A stretch of 19,136 nt of DNA. Origin: an uncultured Anaerotignum sp. GTDB taxonomy: Bacteria > Bacillota > Clostridia > Lachnospirales > Anaerotignaceae. The translations under genes and the position numbers were made by a program. Numbering within the stretch: the first letter of the stretch is position 1; each line of letters begins with the position of its first letter. Shown piece by piece: positions 1 through 6,202 of this stretch. The notes under the pieces were generated by a model, which saw only the letters and a program-made list of their open reading frames with translations, made no database searches and had not been told where the DNA came from. The stretch is from contig NZ_CAKQVD010000036.1 in assembly GCF_934277605.1 (NCBI RefSeq), positions 1 to 19,136 of the forward strand, read 5' to 3'.

Positions 1-3
1 CCT

Positions 4-1059
4 TTAATACAATGCCGTCCGAACCAAATCCAACACATCCGCCGTGGGAATCTTCACAATTTCACAATGCCCGATTTCCGTCGGAAAAACAAAGCTGATT
101 TCGCCGCCTCTGCGTTTTTTGTCCTTCAACACCCCTGCCGCAATTTCCTCTGCGGTGTAGGTGGTTGAAACAGGCAGCCTGTTCCGCAAAAGTGCCTGCC
201 GAATGGTTTCTGCCAGGCCGCTTTCTGCCAAGCCTCTTTTTTCCGCCACCTTTGCAATCAAATACATCCCAATGGCAACAGCGTGTCCATGCGAAAGCGT
301 GAAATTGCTGTTCTTTTCAATGGCGTGTCCCAGGGTATGCCCAAGGTTCAAAAGCTGACGCAGCCCTGTGTCAAATTCATCCTCCATCACGATGTCCCGC
401 TTCATTTTCACGCAGGTTTCAATGATTTCCTCCAAATCGGCACGCAGCTCTCCTTCCGCCGTTTTGGCAAACAAAGCCGCATCGCCAATCACGCCGTATT
501 TCAGCGTTTCCGCAACGCCGTCCGCAAAAATTTCCTCCGGCAGTGTGTCCAGTGTATCCACATCGCAAAGCACCAGCTGCGGCTGATAAAATGCACCCGC
601 CATGTTCTTGCCTGCCTTCAAATCAATCGCCGTCTTGCCGCCGACAGAGGAATCCACCGCCGCCAGCAGTGTTGTCGGCACCTGCACAAAGCGAATCCCT
701 CTTTGGTATACCGCCGCCGCAAAGCCTGCCATGTCACCCGCAACGCCGCCGCCCAGTGCAACAATGATATCCTGTCGGGTAATCTCCTCCTCCGCCAAAA
801 ATTCTAAAATATCGCTCAATGTGCCGATATGCTTAGAGCCTTCGCCGGCAGGGTAGGCAAAACGGCAAACCTGAAAGCCTGCCGCCGCCAAGGAATCCTC
901 CGCCTGCTTTGCATAAAGCCTTTCTACTGTTGTATCTGTAATGACTGCGGCCTTGCAGGGACGAATACGTTTCGCCATTTCCGCCCCAAGCTGTGCCAAA
1001 AGTCCACGCCCAATCAAAACCGCATATTCTGTGGACGCACTGACAATCACTTTTCTCAT
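4..1059 (-). CDS. aroB: 3-dehydroquinate synthase
   Basis: This enzyme converts DAHP to 3-dehydroquinate, the second step of the shikimate pathway, using NAD and a divalent metal in the cytoplasm. The 351-residue protein has the family's GGGVAGDMAGF nucleotide-binding stretch (about residues 103-113), the PTTLLAAVDSSVGGKTAID block (about 128-146), and metal-ligand motifs GVAETLKYG, LNLGHTLGHAIE and HGHAVAIGM. Length matches the usual 340-370 residues and the protein is complete, with its TAA stop at 4-6. It begins 12 nt after the tyrA stop with only a weak GAGAG ribosome binding site, so translation probably depends on reading through from tyrA. It is the third gene of the aroF-tyrA-aroB operon and is expected to be governed by the leader upstream of aroF. 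Further shikimate genes may follow beyond the window edge. Confidence 0.96.
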   Translation of the reverse strand: MRKVIVSASTEYAVLIGRGLLAQLGAEMAKRIRPCKAAVITDTTVERLYAKQAEDSLAAAGFQVCRFAYPAGEGSKHIGTLSDILEFLAEEEITRQDIIVALGGGVAGDMAGFAAAVYQRGIRFVQVPTTLLAAVDSSVGGKTAIDLKAGKNMAGAFYQPQLVLCDVDTLDTLPEEIFADGVAETLKYGVIGDAALFAKTAEGELRADLEEIIETCVKMKRDIVMEDEFDTGLRQLLNLGHTLGHAIEKNSNFTLSHGHAVAIGMYLIAKVAEKRGLAESGLAETIRQALLRNRLPVSTTYTAEEIAAGVLKDKKRRGGEISFVFPTEIGHCEIVKIPTADVLDLVRTALY

Positions 1060-1071
1060 GCTCTCACAACC

Positions 1072-1920
1072 TTAATCAAAATCCTTGATTTCATCAATCG
1101 CAATACATTTTTCTCTGCCCTCTCTGAGCAGCTCACACAGGGTATCCGCATCCTTCGCCTTAATGGCATCGCTGTATGCCTGCATACGTGCAATCAGGCT
1201 GTCAATCTCATTGGCAAGGTTATCCCCGTTATCCAAAAACAGCTCCGTCCACATGTTTTCATTCAAGCGTGCCACTCGTGTCATATCCTGAAAGCTGCCG
1301 CCGGAAAAATCCTTGAAATTATCGGACGATGCCCCCTTGACATACGCACTGGAAACCACATGTGCCAGCTGAGAGGTATATGCAATCATTGCATCATGCT
1401 CCTCTGTTGTGGTAAATTTCAATCTTGCAAAGCCAAGCTTTTTGAAAAACATGCTCAGTGCATTCATCATGCCAAGGTCTGTCCCCTTATAGGGTGTCAC
1501 AACCAAAGTCGCACCATTGAACATATCTGCGGTGGAATAGGTAAAGCCGGAACGCTCCACCCCTGCCATCGGGTGCGCCCCCACGAAAATAAAGCCGTTT
1601 TCCGCCGCTGTTTCCTGCACCTGCTCACAAATCACTCTCTTTACACCGGCACAATCCACAACCACAGCGCCCTTTTTGAAATCCTTTGCGTGCTTTTGGA
1701 TATATTCCACAGTCAAATGAGGATATAACCCCAGCAGAACCAAATCACAATCCTTGGGGTTGCCCTCCTCCATAAAGCCATGCACCGCCTCCATCAGCAA
1801 TGCACTGTAACGGATGGTTTCGGAAACATCCCATCCCAGCACCGTATGCTCTGTTTTTTTCTTTACTGCCTTCGCCATAGAGCCGCCAATCAGCCCAAGG
1901 CCAACTACGCCAACCTTCAT
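1072..1920 (-). CDS. tyrA: Prephenate dehydrogenase
   Basis: This enzyme oxidatively decarboxylates prephenate to 4-hydroxyphenylpyruvate with NAD(P), committing flux to tyrosine. The 282-residue protein opens with a Rossmann fold (VGVVGLGLIGGSMA at about residues 3-16, followed by an acidic residue in LGWD) and has the family motif GAHPMAGVERSGF near residue 136. No C-terminal ACT or chorismate mutase domain is seen, so it is the stand-alone type. An in-frame GTG three codons upstream (1927-1929) would give 285 residues, but it overlaps the AGAGGGTG ribosome binding site. The ATG at 1918-1920 lies about 6 nt after that site and is preferred. It sits 29 nt after aroF and 12 nt before aroB in one operon. 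Confidence 0.95.
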   Translation of the reverse strand: MKVGVVGLGLIGGSMAKAVKKKTEHTVLGWDVSETIRYSALLMEAVHGFMEEGNPKDCDLVLLGLYPHLTVEYIQKHAKDFKKGAVVVDCAGVKRVICEQVQETAAENGFIFVGAHPMAGVERSGFTYSTADMFNGATLVVTPYKGTDLGMMNALSMFFKKLGFARLKFTTTEEHDAMIAYTSQLAHVVSSAYVKGASSDNFKDFSGGSFQDMTRVARLNENMWTELFLDNGDNLANEIDSLIARMQAYSDAIKAKDADTLCELLREGREKCIAIDEIKDFD

Positions 1921-1949
1921 ATCGTTCACCCTCTTTTCCTACCGCTTGA

Positions 1950-2966
1950 TTAGTAATCGTATTTGCAGGCAAACGGTCTCAGTTGGAACACCTGCTTTGC
2001 AACATCATCAAACTGGTCGGGCGTCAAGGACTGAGGGCCGTCGCACAATGCTTTTGCAGGGTTGTTGTGTACCTCAATCATCAGTCCGTCTGCGCCTGCC
2101 ACGGTTGCCGCCATTGCCATCGGCTTTACCAGATGTGCATAGCCCATTGCATGACTGGGGTCCACCACGATAGGCAGATGTGTCAGCTTCTTCAGCACAG
2201 GCACCGCACTCAAATCCAGTGTGTTTCTTGTTCTTGTTTCAAAGGTACGAATCCCTCTTTCGCAAAGGATTACGTTTTCATTGCCGCTTGCCATGATGTA
2301 TTCCGCACTCATCAGCAGCTCATCAATCGTATTCGCCAAGCCTCTTTTCAGCAAAATGGGCTTGGACATCTTGCCGACCTCCTTCAGCAGCTCAAAGTTC
2401 TGCATATTTCTTGCGCCAACCTGCACCAAGTCAACAGATTCCTCAAACATAGGGATATGCACCGCATTCATAATCTCGGAAACGATGGGCAGTCCGGTCA
2501 TCTGCTTTGCCTCCACCAACAGCTTCAGGCCATCGCCCTTCAGCCCTTGGAATGCGTAGGGGGAGGTTCTGGGCTTGAAAGCACCGCCACGCAGAAGGCC
2601 TGCGCCTGCCGCTTTGACTCTTTCTGCGATTTCACAAACCTGTGCCTCGCTTTCCACGGAGCAGGGGCCTGCGATAATCTGGAAATTGCCGCCGCCGATT
2701 TTCACGCCCGCAACATCTACCACCTGGTCGGCATTGTGGAATTTGCGGTTTGCATTTTTAAAGGGCTCCTGAATCCGCTGCACATTTTCAACGATATCAA
2801 GCGCTCTGACCAAATCCATGTCAACCACAGAGGTATCACCAACCAAACCTACAATCGTATGATTTACGCCACGGGAAATATGTGTGCTGATGCCCATGCT
2901 GTCCAGCCATACCTTCAGGTTTTCAATCTGTTCTTCCTTTGTGTCGGGTTTCAATACTACTACCAT
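1950..2966 (-). CDS. aroF: 3-deoxy-7-phosphoheptulonate (DAHP) synthase, type I-beta with N-terminal regulatory domain
   Basis: This enzyme condenses phosphoenolpyruvate and erythrose 4-phosphate to DAHP, the entry step of aromatic amino acid synthesis. The 338-residue protein has an N-terminal ferredoxin-like domain (about residues 1-75), the feedback-sensing domain in type I-beta enzymes such as that of Thermotoga maritima, which has the same length. The barrel domain follows, with GPCSVES (about 100-106), RGGAFKPRTSPYAFQG, VGARNMQNFELL, ILLKRG and VVDPSHAMG near the C-terminus. These carry the substrate- and metal-binding residues known in the family. The ATG at 2964-2966 follows a strong AGGAGGAG site. 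It is the first structural gene of the operon and is separated from its promoter by a leader peptide and attenuator. The symbol aroF is the common one for this position; aroA(G) is also used. Confidence 0.96.
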   Translation of the reverse strand: MVVVLKPDTKEEQIENLKVWLDSMGISTHISRGVNHTIVGLVGDTSVVDMDLVRALDIVENVQRIQEPFKNANRKFHNADQVVDVAGVKIGGGNFQIIAGPCSVESEAQVCEIAERVKAAGAGLLRGGAFKPRTSPYAFQGLKGDGLKLLVEAKQMTGLPIVSEIMNAVHIPMFEESVDLVQVGARNMQNFELLKEVGKMSKPILLKRGLANTIDELLMSAEYIMASGNENVILCERGIRTFETRTRNTLDLSAVPVLKKLTHLPIVVDPSHAMGYAHLVKPMAMAATVAGADGLMIEVHNNPAKALCDGPQSLTPDQFDDVAKQVFQLRPFACKYDY

Positions 2967-3044
2967 AACTGTCTCCTCCTTAAAAAATCCTTCTGTCTTG
3001 TCCTCTTTTGTTTCCGCTTTGCAAAGGGCTGCTTGCTTTTGCCA

Positions 3045-3085
3045 TAAAAAAGAAAAAGCTTCGCAGCGAATTTCACTGCAAAGCT
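3045..3085 (-). terminator. Attenuator terminator hairpin upstream of aroF
   Basis: Read on the minus strand, a 13-bp stem (AGCUUUGCAGUGA pairing with UCGCUGCGAAGCU, two G-U pairs, loop AAU; 3057-3085) is followed by a U-rich run, TTTTTCTTTTTT (3045-3056). It lies between the leader peptide and aroF, about 80 nt before the aroF start, so transcripts ending here would never reach the operon. The 5' arm and loop are contained in a sequence that can instead pair with the segment around the leader stop codon, which is the arrangement expected of a regulated attenuator rather than a plain gene-end terminator. Confidence 0.88.
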
Positions 3086-3150
3086 CCTATGCTTTCAATA
3101 AGAAAAAAACCATCAAAACAAACCGTCTTTTCTTAACAGTAAAATTCACT
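3065..3150 (-). promoter_or_regulatory. Antiterminator pairing region of the aromatic leader
   Basis: On the minus-strand RNA, AGUGAAUUUUACUG (3150 down to 3137, overlapping the last leader codon and the stop) is complementary over 14 bp, with two G-U pairs, to CAGUGAAAUUCGCU (3078 down to 3065). The second segment makes up the inner half of the terminator stem, so the two helices exclude each other. A ribosome stalled on the Tyr/Phe codons upstream would leave the first segment free and favour antitermination. A ribosome at the stop codon would cover it and allow the terminator. A smaller competing hairpin (AGAUUCA-AAG-UGAAUUU) also spans the stop codon. The pairing is seen in the sequence; the mechanism is inferred. 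Confidence 0.8.
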
Positions 3151-3223
3151 TTGAATCTCTGAAAACACGGTAAAAATAAAAGTATGCAGTTGCAAAAATC
3201 TGATTCTGTTTCATCATTTGCAT
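3146..3223 (-). CDS. Aromatic (Tyr/Phe-rich) leader peptide of the aroF-tyrA-aroB operon
   Basis: A 25-codon reading frame just downstream of the promoter encodes a peptide with seven aromatic residues: F10, the run YFYFY at 14-18, and F21, with no Trp. It ends in TGA at 3146-3148, immediately before the antiterminator/terminator structure. A GAAGGAAGAGG ribosome binding site precedes it. ATG codons 1, 3 and 4 are all possible starts, giving 25, 23 or 22 residues. Its role would be to let ribosome speed report the supply of charged tRNA-Tyr and tRNA-Phe, as pheL does for pheA in enteric bacteria. The products of the downstream operon (DAHP synthase and the tyrosine-branch dehydrogenase) fit that signal. 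The peptide itself probably has no enzymatic role. Confidence 0.85.
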   Translation of the reverse strand: MQMMKQNQIFATAYFYFYRVFRDSK

Positions 3224-3263
3224 CCTCTTCCTTCTCTTTTTTAAAAGCAATTTGGTTTTTATC

Positions 3264-3292
3264 ATACTATCACATTGGGAAATGAAAGTAAA
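3264..3292 (-). promoter_or_regulatory. Probable promoter of the aroF leader
   Basis: On the minus strand, TTTACT (3287-3292) and TAGTAT (3264-3269) are separated by 17 bp. TATGAT overlapping the second element is an alternative -10. Transcription would begin about 33 nt before the leader peptide start. The hexamers are only moderate matches to consensus, so the exact position is uncertain. Confidence 0.5.
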
Positions 3293-3434
3293 CCCATTTT
3301 TACAAAAAATCCAATTCTGTTAAAAACAGCGAATCCTTTTCCAAAAACATTTGTTTTTTCGTGTATTTTTTAAAATACAAGCTCATTTCTCCGCCTGTCC
3401 GCAGACATCCTCGGCCTTTTTCCAATCCCGTTTT

Positions 3435-4124
3435 TTATAAAATCCGTTTCGGACAAAAATCAATATAATCCGCCGCAACCAAGGCATACTCCACGCCCTC
3501 CCGCTCTCCTTCAAAGGCAGTCCTGTGGCTTGCCGCCCCGTGCAAATGCCCGTAAATAACCCTTCGGATGGGATATTCTCGAAATAAAGCGGTAAAGGCA
3601 GAAGGCTCCTGCTGTTCATTCATCGGCGGAAAGTGCATCATCAAAAGAATGTTCTCCGCACCGTCCCGCATGGCTGCATCCAAGGATAGCCTGAGCCGCA
3701 CCTGCTCTCTTTCGTAAATCCGCCTGTCCTCCTCCGTAAAATGCGTCGCATTGGGGCAAAGCCAGCCCCTTGTGCCGCAAATATGCCAATCCTCATATCG
3801 ATCAAAGCTGTTCTTCAAAAACCGCATCCCCGGATAGCGCTCCTCCAGCTTTGCAGAGGATTTCCACCAATAATCATGGTTGCCGCCAAGCAAAATCTTT
3901 CTGCCCGGCAAGCCGTAAATCACATCCAAATCTGCCGCCGCCTCCGCAATCCGCATCCCCCAGGAAATATCTCCCGGCAAAAGCACGGTGTCCGCCTCCG
4001 TAACGGTTTTTCTCCAGCCTTCTATGATTTTTTGGCTATGGTTTTTCCAATGCTCCCCAAAAATATCCATGGGCTTATGCACAGAAAAGGCAAAGTGCAG
4101 GTCTGCAATGGCAAACAGTGCCAT
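3435..4124 (-). CDS. Calcineurin-like metallophosphoesterase (COG1768-type predicted phosphohydrolase)
   Basis: The 229-residue protein carries the ordered metal-binding motifs of calcineurin-like phosphoesterases: IADLHF (DxH, about residues 5-10), LPGDISWG (GDxxxG, about 49-56), LGGNHDYWW (GNHD, about 79-87), MMHFPP and YGHLHGA (GHxH). It should use two divalent metals to hydrolyse a phosphoester, but the substrate cannot be told from sequence. The overall form resembles the short single-domain phosphohydrolases grouped in COG1768. An ATG 15 codons further upstream is in frame, but the start at 4122-4124 has a good AGGAGGGAG site and lies 16 nt after the stop of the alarmone synthetase gene. 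The two are therefore likely cotranscribed, which suggests but does not prove a nucleotide-related substrate. Confidence 0.85.
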   Translation of the reverse strand: MALFAIADLHFAFSVHKPMDIFGEHWKNHSQKIIEGWRKTVTEADTVLLPGDISWGMRIAEAAADLDVIYGLPGRKILLGGNHDYWWKSSAKLEERYPGMRFLKNSFDRYEDWHICGTRGWLCPNATHFTEEDRRIYEREQVRLRLSLDAAMRDGAENILLMMHFPPMNEQQEPSAFTALFREYPIRRVIYGHLHGAASHRTAFEGEREGVEYALVAADYIDFCPKRIL

Positions 4125-4140
4125 TTTCTCCCTCCTTTTT

Positions 4141-4932
4141 TTAAATCCGATAAACCTCTGCCAAAACATTCAGCCTTTCGTTGAATTCTCTCAGCCGATC
4201 CATATCGTCGCTGTTCCAAACATCCGCAAATTCCTTGTTGATGGCACTCATGTCCTCCAAATTCAAAATGAAATGCAGCTTTTGGATATTATCCAAAATA
4301 TTCGAGGTCATTTTTCTGCGAATTTCGTTCAACCGCTGTGCATTCGTGATTTCCTCCCGAATCGTAGACATCTCTTGGTCTAAATGAAAGGCCGCCTCGG
4401 CACAGTTATGCAGTCTGTCCTGTAGCTCCTGCGGAATATTACCGCTGTATTTATAGCGCAGGGAATGCTCCGCCGTTGCCCAGAAGTTCATTGCATTCGT
4501 GCGAATCTGAATCTCCGCAAAAACCTCCTTCGGCCCCAGTGCCGTACTCAAGGGGTATCGAATGATGATATGATAGCTGCGGTAGCCGCTCGCCTTGGTA
4601 TTTGTTATGTAATCCTTCTCCTGCACAATGGTCATGTCCTCACGGGAACGCACCATATCGACCACCTTTTGAATATCCTCTACAAATTGGCAGAGAATAC
4701 GAATACCCGCAATATCTTCAATCTCCGCCTCAATTCGCTCGGGCGGAATATGCTTTCTGCCCGCCTTATCCAAAATGCTGGCAGGGGTTTTCAATCTTCC
4801 CGTCACAGAATCCACAGGAGAATAAATGCCCAAGTGCCGACATTCCTTATCCAGATTTCTGAACTTCAGCAGCAGCTCCTCCACCGCCTGCTCATAAGGG
4901 TAAAGCAATTCTTTCCAGTTTATAATTTCCAA
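4141..4932 (-). CDS. Small alarmone synthetase (RelA/SpoT-domain GTP pyrophosphokinase)
   Basis: This protein probably transfers pyrophosphate from ATP to GTP or GDP to make (p)ppGpp. The 263 residues contain only the synthetase domain, without the HD hydrolase, TGS or ACT domains of long RSH proteins. Visible motifs are GRLKTPASI (about 45-53), IEDIAGIRI (71-79), KDYITN then GYRSYH (116-121, the guanine-stacking G-loop tyrosine), and EIQIRTNAMNFWATAEHSLRYKY (from 140, holding the catalytic Glu). The rest of the C-terminus is helical. The start codon is TTG (4930-4932), supported by GGAGG 7 nt upstream; no ATG fits as well. It differs clearly from the second synthetase at 17287-17961. It is followed at 16 nt by the metallophosphoesterase gene. 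Confidence 0.9.
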   Translation of the reverse strand: MEIINWKELLYPYEQAVEELLLKFRNLDKECRHLGIYSPVDSVTGRLKTPASILDKAGRKHIPPERIEAEIEDIAGIRILCQFVEDIQKVVDMVRSREDMTIVQEKDYITNTKASGYRSYHIIIRYPLSTALGPKEVFAEIQIRTNAMNFWATAEHSLRYKYSGNIPQELQDRLHNCAEAAFHLDQEMSTIREEITNAQRLNEIRRKMTSNILDNIQKLHFILNLEDMSAINKEFADVWNSDDMDRLREFNERLNVLAEVYRI

Positions 4933-4975
4933 AGGGCTTCCTCCTTCGACTCAAGTACCATATTTCTTCAGCTTC

Positions 4976-5005
4976 ATTGTACTACAAAATCCAACGGCTT
5001 TACAA
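4976..5005 (-). promoter_or_regulatory. Candidate promoter of the alarmone synthetase-phosphoesterase operon
   Basis: Minus-strand TTGTAA (5000-5005) and TACAAT (4976-4981) are separated by 18 bp, about 43 nt upstream of the TTG start. The -10 matches consensus at five of six positions and the -35 at four. Confidence 0.5.
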
Positions 5006-5053
5006 TAAAAGATTCTCGGAAAAACCGCCAAAATTCCACAATATTCCGTAAAA

Positions 5054-5101
5054 TGTCCGTCCCTGTCCGCATTTTTGACCGTTTTCGGACACCTGCGGAC
5101 A
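5054..5101. repeat. Symmetric four-half-site repeat TGTCCG-N4-TGTCCG-N16-CGGACA-N4-CGGACA
   Basis: TGTCCG occurs at 5054-5059 and 5064-5069, and its reverse complement CGGACA at 5086-5091 and 5096-5101. Within each pair the copies are 10 bp apart, one helical turn, so all four would face the same side of the DNA. The inner-to-outer pair 5064-5071 with 5094-5101 extends to an 8-bp inverted repeat. It lies between divergent promoters. It could be a protein-binding array or an RNA hairpin, but neither is known to me. Confidence 0.65.
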
Positions 5102-5150
5102 AAAGCAGACCTTCCTCCCTATCCTCCCCGAAACGCAGCCGCCTTCTTTT

Positions 5151-5165
5151 TGAGAATCATTTTCA
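5151..5165. promoter_or_regulatory. Candidate Fur box
   Basis: TGAGAATCATTTTCA matches the 7-1-7 Fur motif TGATAAT-N-ATTATCA at 12 of its 14 defined positions. It lies 21 bp upstream of the -35 of an operon likely to respond to iron. A repressor site that far upstream is less usual, and AT-rich motifs like this arise by chance, so it is only a candidate. Confidence 0.35.
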
Positions 5166-5186
5166 CATAAATTCACTATGAATTGC

Positions 5187-5215
5187 TTGACAGCCCTCCC
5201 CTTGCGTGTTATCCT
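5187..5215 (+). promoter_or_regulatory. Promoter of the DUF2325-DUF3793-flavodoxin operon
   Basis: A perfect TTGACA (5187-5192) is followed after 17 bp by TATCCT (5210-5215). Transcription would start near 5222, inside or beside the palindrome at 5225-5242, which places that palindrome where a bound repressor would block initiation. Confidence 0.75.
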
Positions 5216-5224
5216 ATTTTCATA

Positions 5225-5242
5225 AGTTAGCTTAAGCTAACT
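5225..5242. promoter_or_regulatory. Palindromic operator GTTAG-N6-CTAAC, copy 1
   Basis: AGTTAGCTTAAGCTAACT is an 18-bp perfect palindrome at the predicted transcription start of the DUF2325 operon. Related copies occur at 5562, 9036 and 9324, all next to iron-related genes in this window. Its half-sites resemble those of DtxR/IdeR-family metal repressors (GTTAG facing CTAAC), so a metal-dependent repressor is the best inference. Confidence 0.75.
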
Positions 5243-5263
5243 AATAAGAAAGGAGGGCATCCC

Positions 5264-5548
5264 ATGAGTGTTGTCATTGTAGGCGGGCATGATAGAATGG
5301 TTCGTCAATACATGGATATTTGCAAAAAATTCAACTGCAAGGGAAAAGTATTCACACAGCTGCCCGGCAATTTCAAAGGACAGATTGGTCAGGCGGATTT
5401 GATGATTCTTTTCACAAGCACCGTTTCTCATATCATGGTTAACGGTGCCGTGCAGGAGGCAGAAAAAAACAATATTACCATTGAACGCAGCCACAGCAGC
5501 TCTTCTTCTGCGTTAAAGCGTATTCTCGGTCAATATTGCATTGCTTGA
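5264..5548 (+). CDS. DUF2325 domain-containing protein
   Basis: A 94-residue protein that I recognise as the DUF2325 family by its opening SVVIVGGHDRM, which looks like the first strand and loop of a small Rossmann-like fold, followed by an alternating strand-helix pattern to about residue 75. The sequence ADLMILFTSTVSHIMVNGAVQEAEKNNI is typical of such a fold. A Ser-rich stretch (SHSSSSS) follows at about residues 76-82. No catalytic residues can be assigned and the function is unknown. The start has AGGAGG 7 nt upstream. It is first in an operon with a DUF3793 protein and a flavodoxin, behind a putative metal-responsive operator, so a role in iron or redox homeostasis is inferred from context only. 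Confidence 0.8.
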   Translation: MSVVIVGGHDRMVRQYMDICKKFNCKGKVFTQLPGNFKGQIGQADLMILFTSTVSHIMVNGAVQEAEKNNITIERSHSSSSSALKRILGQYCIA

Positions 5549-5561
5549 TTTCTAAACATAA

Positions 5562-5577
5562 GTTAGCTAAAGCTAAC
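5562..5577. promoter_or_regulatory. Palindromic operator GTTAG-N6-CTAAC, copy 2 (intercistronic)
   Basis: GTTAGCTAAAGCTAAC sits between the DUF2325 stop and the DUF3793 ribosome binding site. Together with the preceding CATAA it repeats the 21-nt block at 5221-5241 with one difference. No strong promoter is visible just upstream, so it may control a weak internal promoter, act as a second repressor site or fold as an RNA hairpin. Confidence 0.65.
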
Positions 5578-5590
5578 AAAGGAGGTATCT

Positions 5591-6175
5591 ATGTCCGATT
5601 TTGAAAAGGATTTGTTATTTTTTGCCTCCCCCGCCCTTCTGGGCAGAAAGCAGGCAAATCTTTTCTCCTTTTCCGTCAACTGTCTGTCGGATTATCGTAA
5701 GGAGATTGACAAATATAAAAAAGAGCTTGCCCCCTTGGGCATTTCCGTTGAATATCTTTACTGCAAAAAGCAAAGGGTTTATCTTTTCGTTTATCGAAAG
5801 GATATGCTGCTGCACTATTTCAGGCAGCCGGCCGTGAAGGCCTTTCTCATCCAAGAGGGCTATCCCGAAACAGCGGATACAGAGGAATCTCTTTATGAAA
5901 CCCTCTGTGTTCTGCGTCGGCATATCCTTTCGGGTGCAGAATTTCCTCACGAAATCGGCTTCTTCTTCGGCTATCCTGCCGAGGACGTTTTTGCCTTCAT
6001 CCGTGAGAAAGGGCATAACTATAAGCTGGTCGGCGATTGGAAGGTCTATGGAAACGGCAAGGCCGCCCTGCGCACCTTCCGCAGCTATGCCAGATGCAGA
6101 AAAAGATTGATGGAGCAAGCTTCCGCCGGTGCAGATATCGTGTCTCTTTTGACACACACCGGCGCAGCGATATAA
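5591..6175 (+). CDS. DUF3793 family protein
   Basis: A 194-residue soluble protein that I recognise as DUF3793 from its C-terminal signature: HEIGFFFGYPAEDVFAFI (about residues 120-137), then GHNYKLVGDWKVYGN and FRSYARCRKRL. The N-terminal part is a mixed alpha/beta region without motifs I can name. Only two to three Cys are present (about C50, C58, C107 and C168 when counted by eye), with no CxxC pair, so an Fe-S cluster is not suggested. Function is unknown. AAAGGAGG lies 6 nt before the ATG. It stands between a DUF2325 gene and a flavodoxin gene and follows a second GTTAG-N6-CTAAC palindrome, so coregulation with iron uptake is inferred. Confidence 0.8.
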   Translation: MSDFEKDLLFFASPALLGRKQANLFSFSVNCLSDYRKEIDKYKKELAPLGISVEYLYCKKQRVYLFVYRKDMLLHYFRQPAVKAFLIQEGYPETADTEESLYETLCVLRRHILSGAEFPHEIGFFFGYPAEDVFAFIREKGHNYKLVGDWKVYGNGKAALRTFRSYARCRKRLMEQASAGADIVSLLTHTGAAI

Positions 6176-6202
6176 AACTTACATCTTTAGGAGGTACACA
6201 AA

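Larger units (their letters stand above)
2967..3434. other. Intergenic leader region between the metallophosphoesterase gene and aroF
   Basis: This 468-bp stretch holds the aroF promoter, leader peptide and attenuator in its left 325 bases. The remaining 3293-3434 is AT-rich, with weak hairpins: CTGTT-TTT-AACAG at about 3319-3331, followed on the minus strand by ATTTTTTG, and an AT-only inverted repeat near 3363-3379. The first may be a weak terminator for the phosphoesterase gene. I see no further gene here. Confidence 0.6.
4933..5263. other. Divergent intergenic region between the alarmone synthetase and iron operons
   Basis: This 331-bp region contains, from left to right, a minus-strand promoter (4976-5005), a symmetric array of TGTCCG/CGGACA half-sites (5054-5101), a Fur-box-like sequence (5151-5165), a plus-strand promoter (5187-5215) and the GTTAG-N6-CTAAC palindrome (5225-5242). 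No additional gene is evident. Confidence 0.7.

Noticed and set aside
829..3047. Long plus-strand open frames of 299 and 354 codons opposite tyrA and aroF
   Set aside because: They lie antisense to clear enzyme genes, encode Cys/His-rich low-complexity-like sequence without any motif, and have no ribosome binding sites; they are reading-frame shadows.
3383..3619. 78-codon minus-strand frame running past the phosphoesterase stop, considered as a frameshifted C-terminus
   Set aside because: The phosphoesterase already has all motifs through GHLHG and a normal end; the extension shows no conserved feature, so a frameshift is not needed.
5006..5053. Small RNA or riboswitch in the divergent spacer
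   Set aside because: No recognisable riboswitch core or stable terminator-ended structure could be found there.
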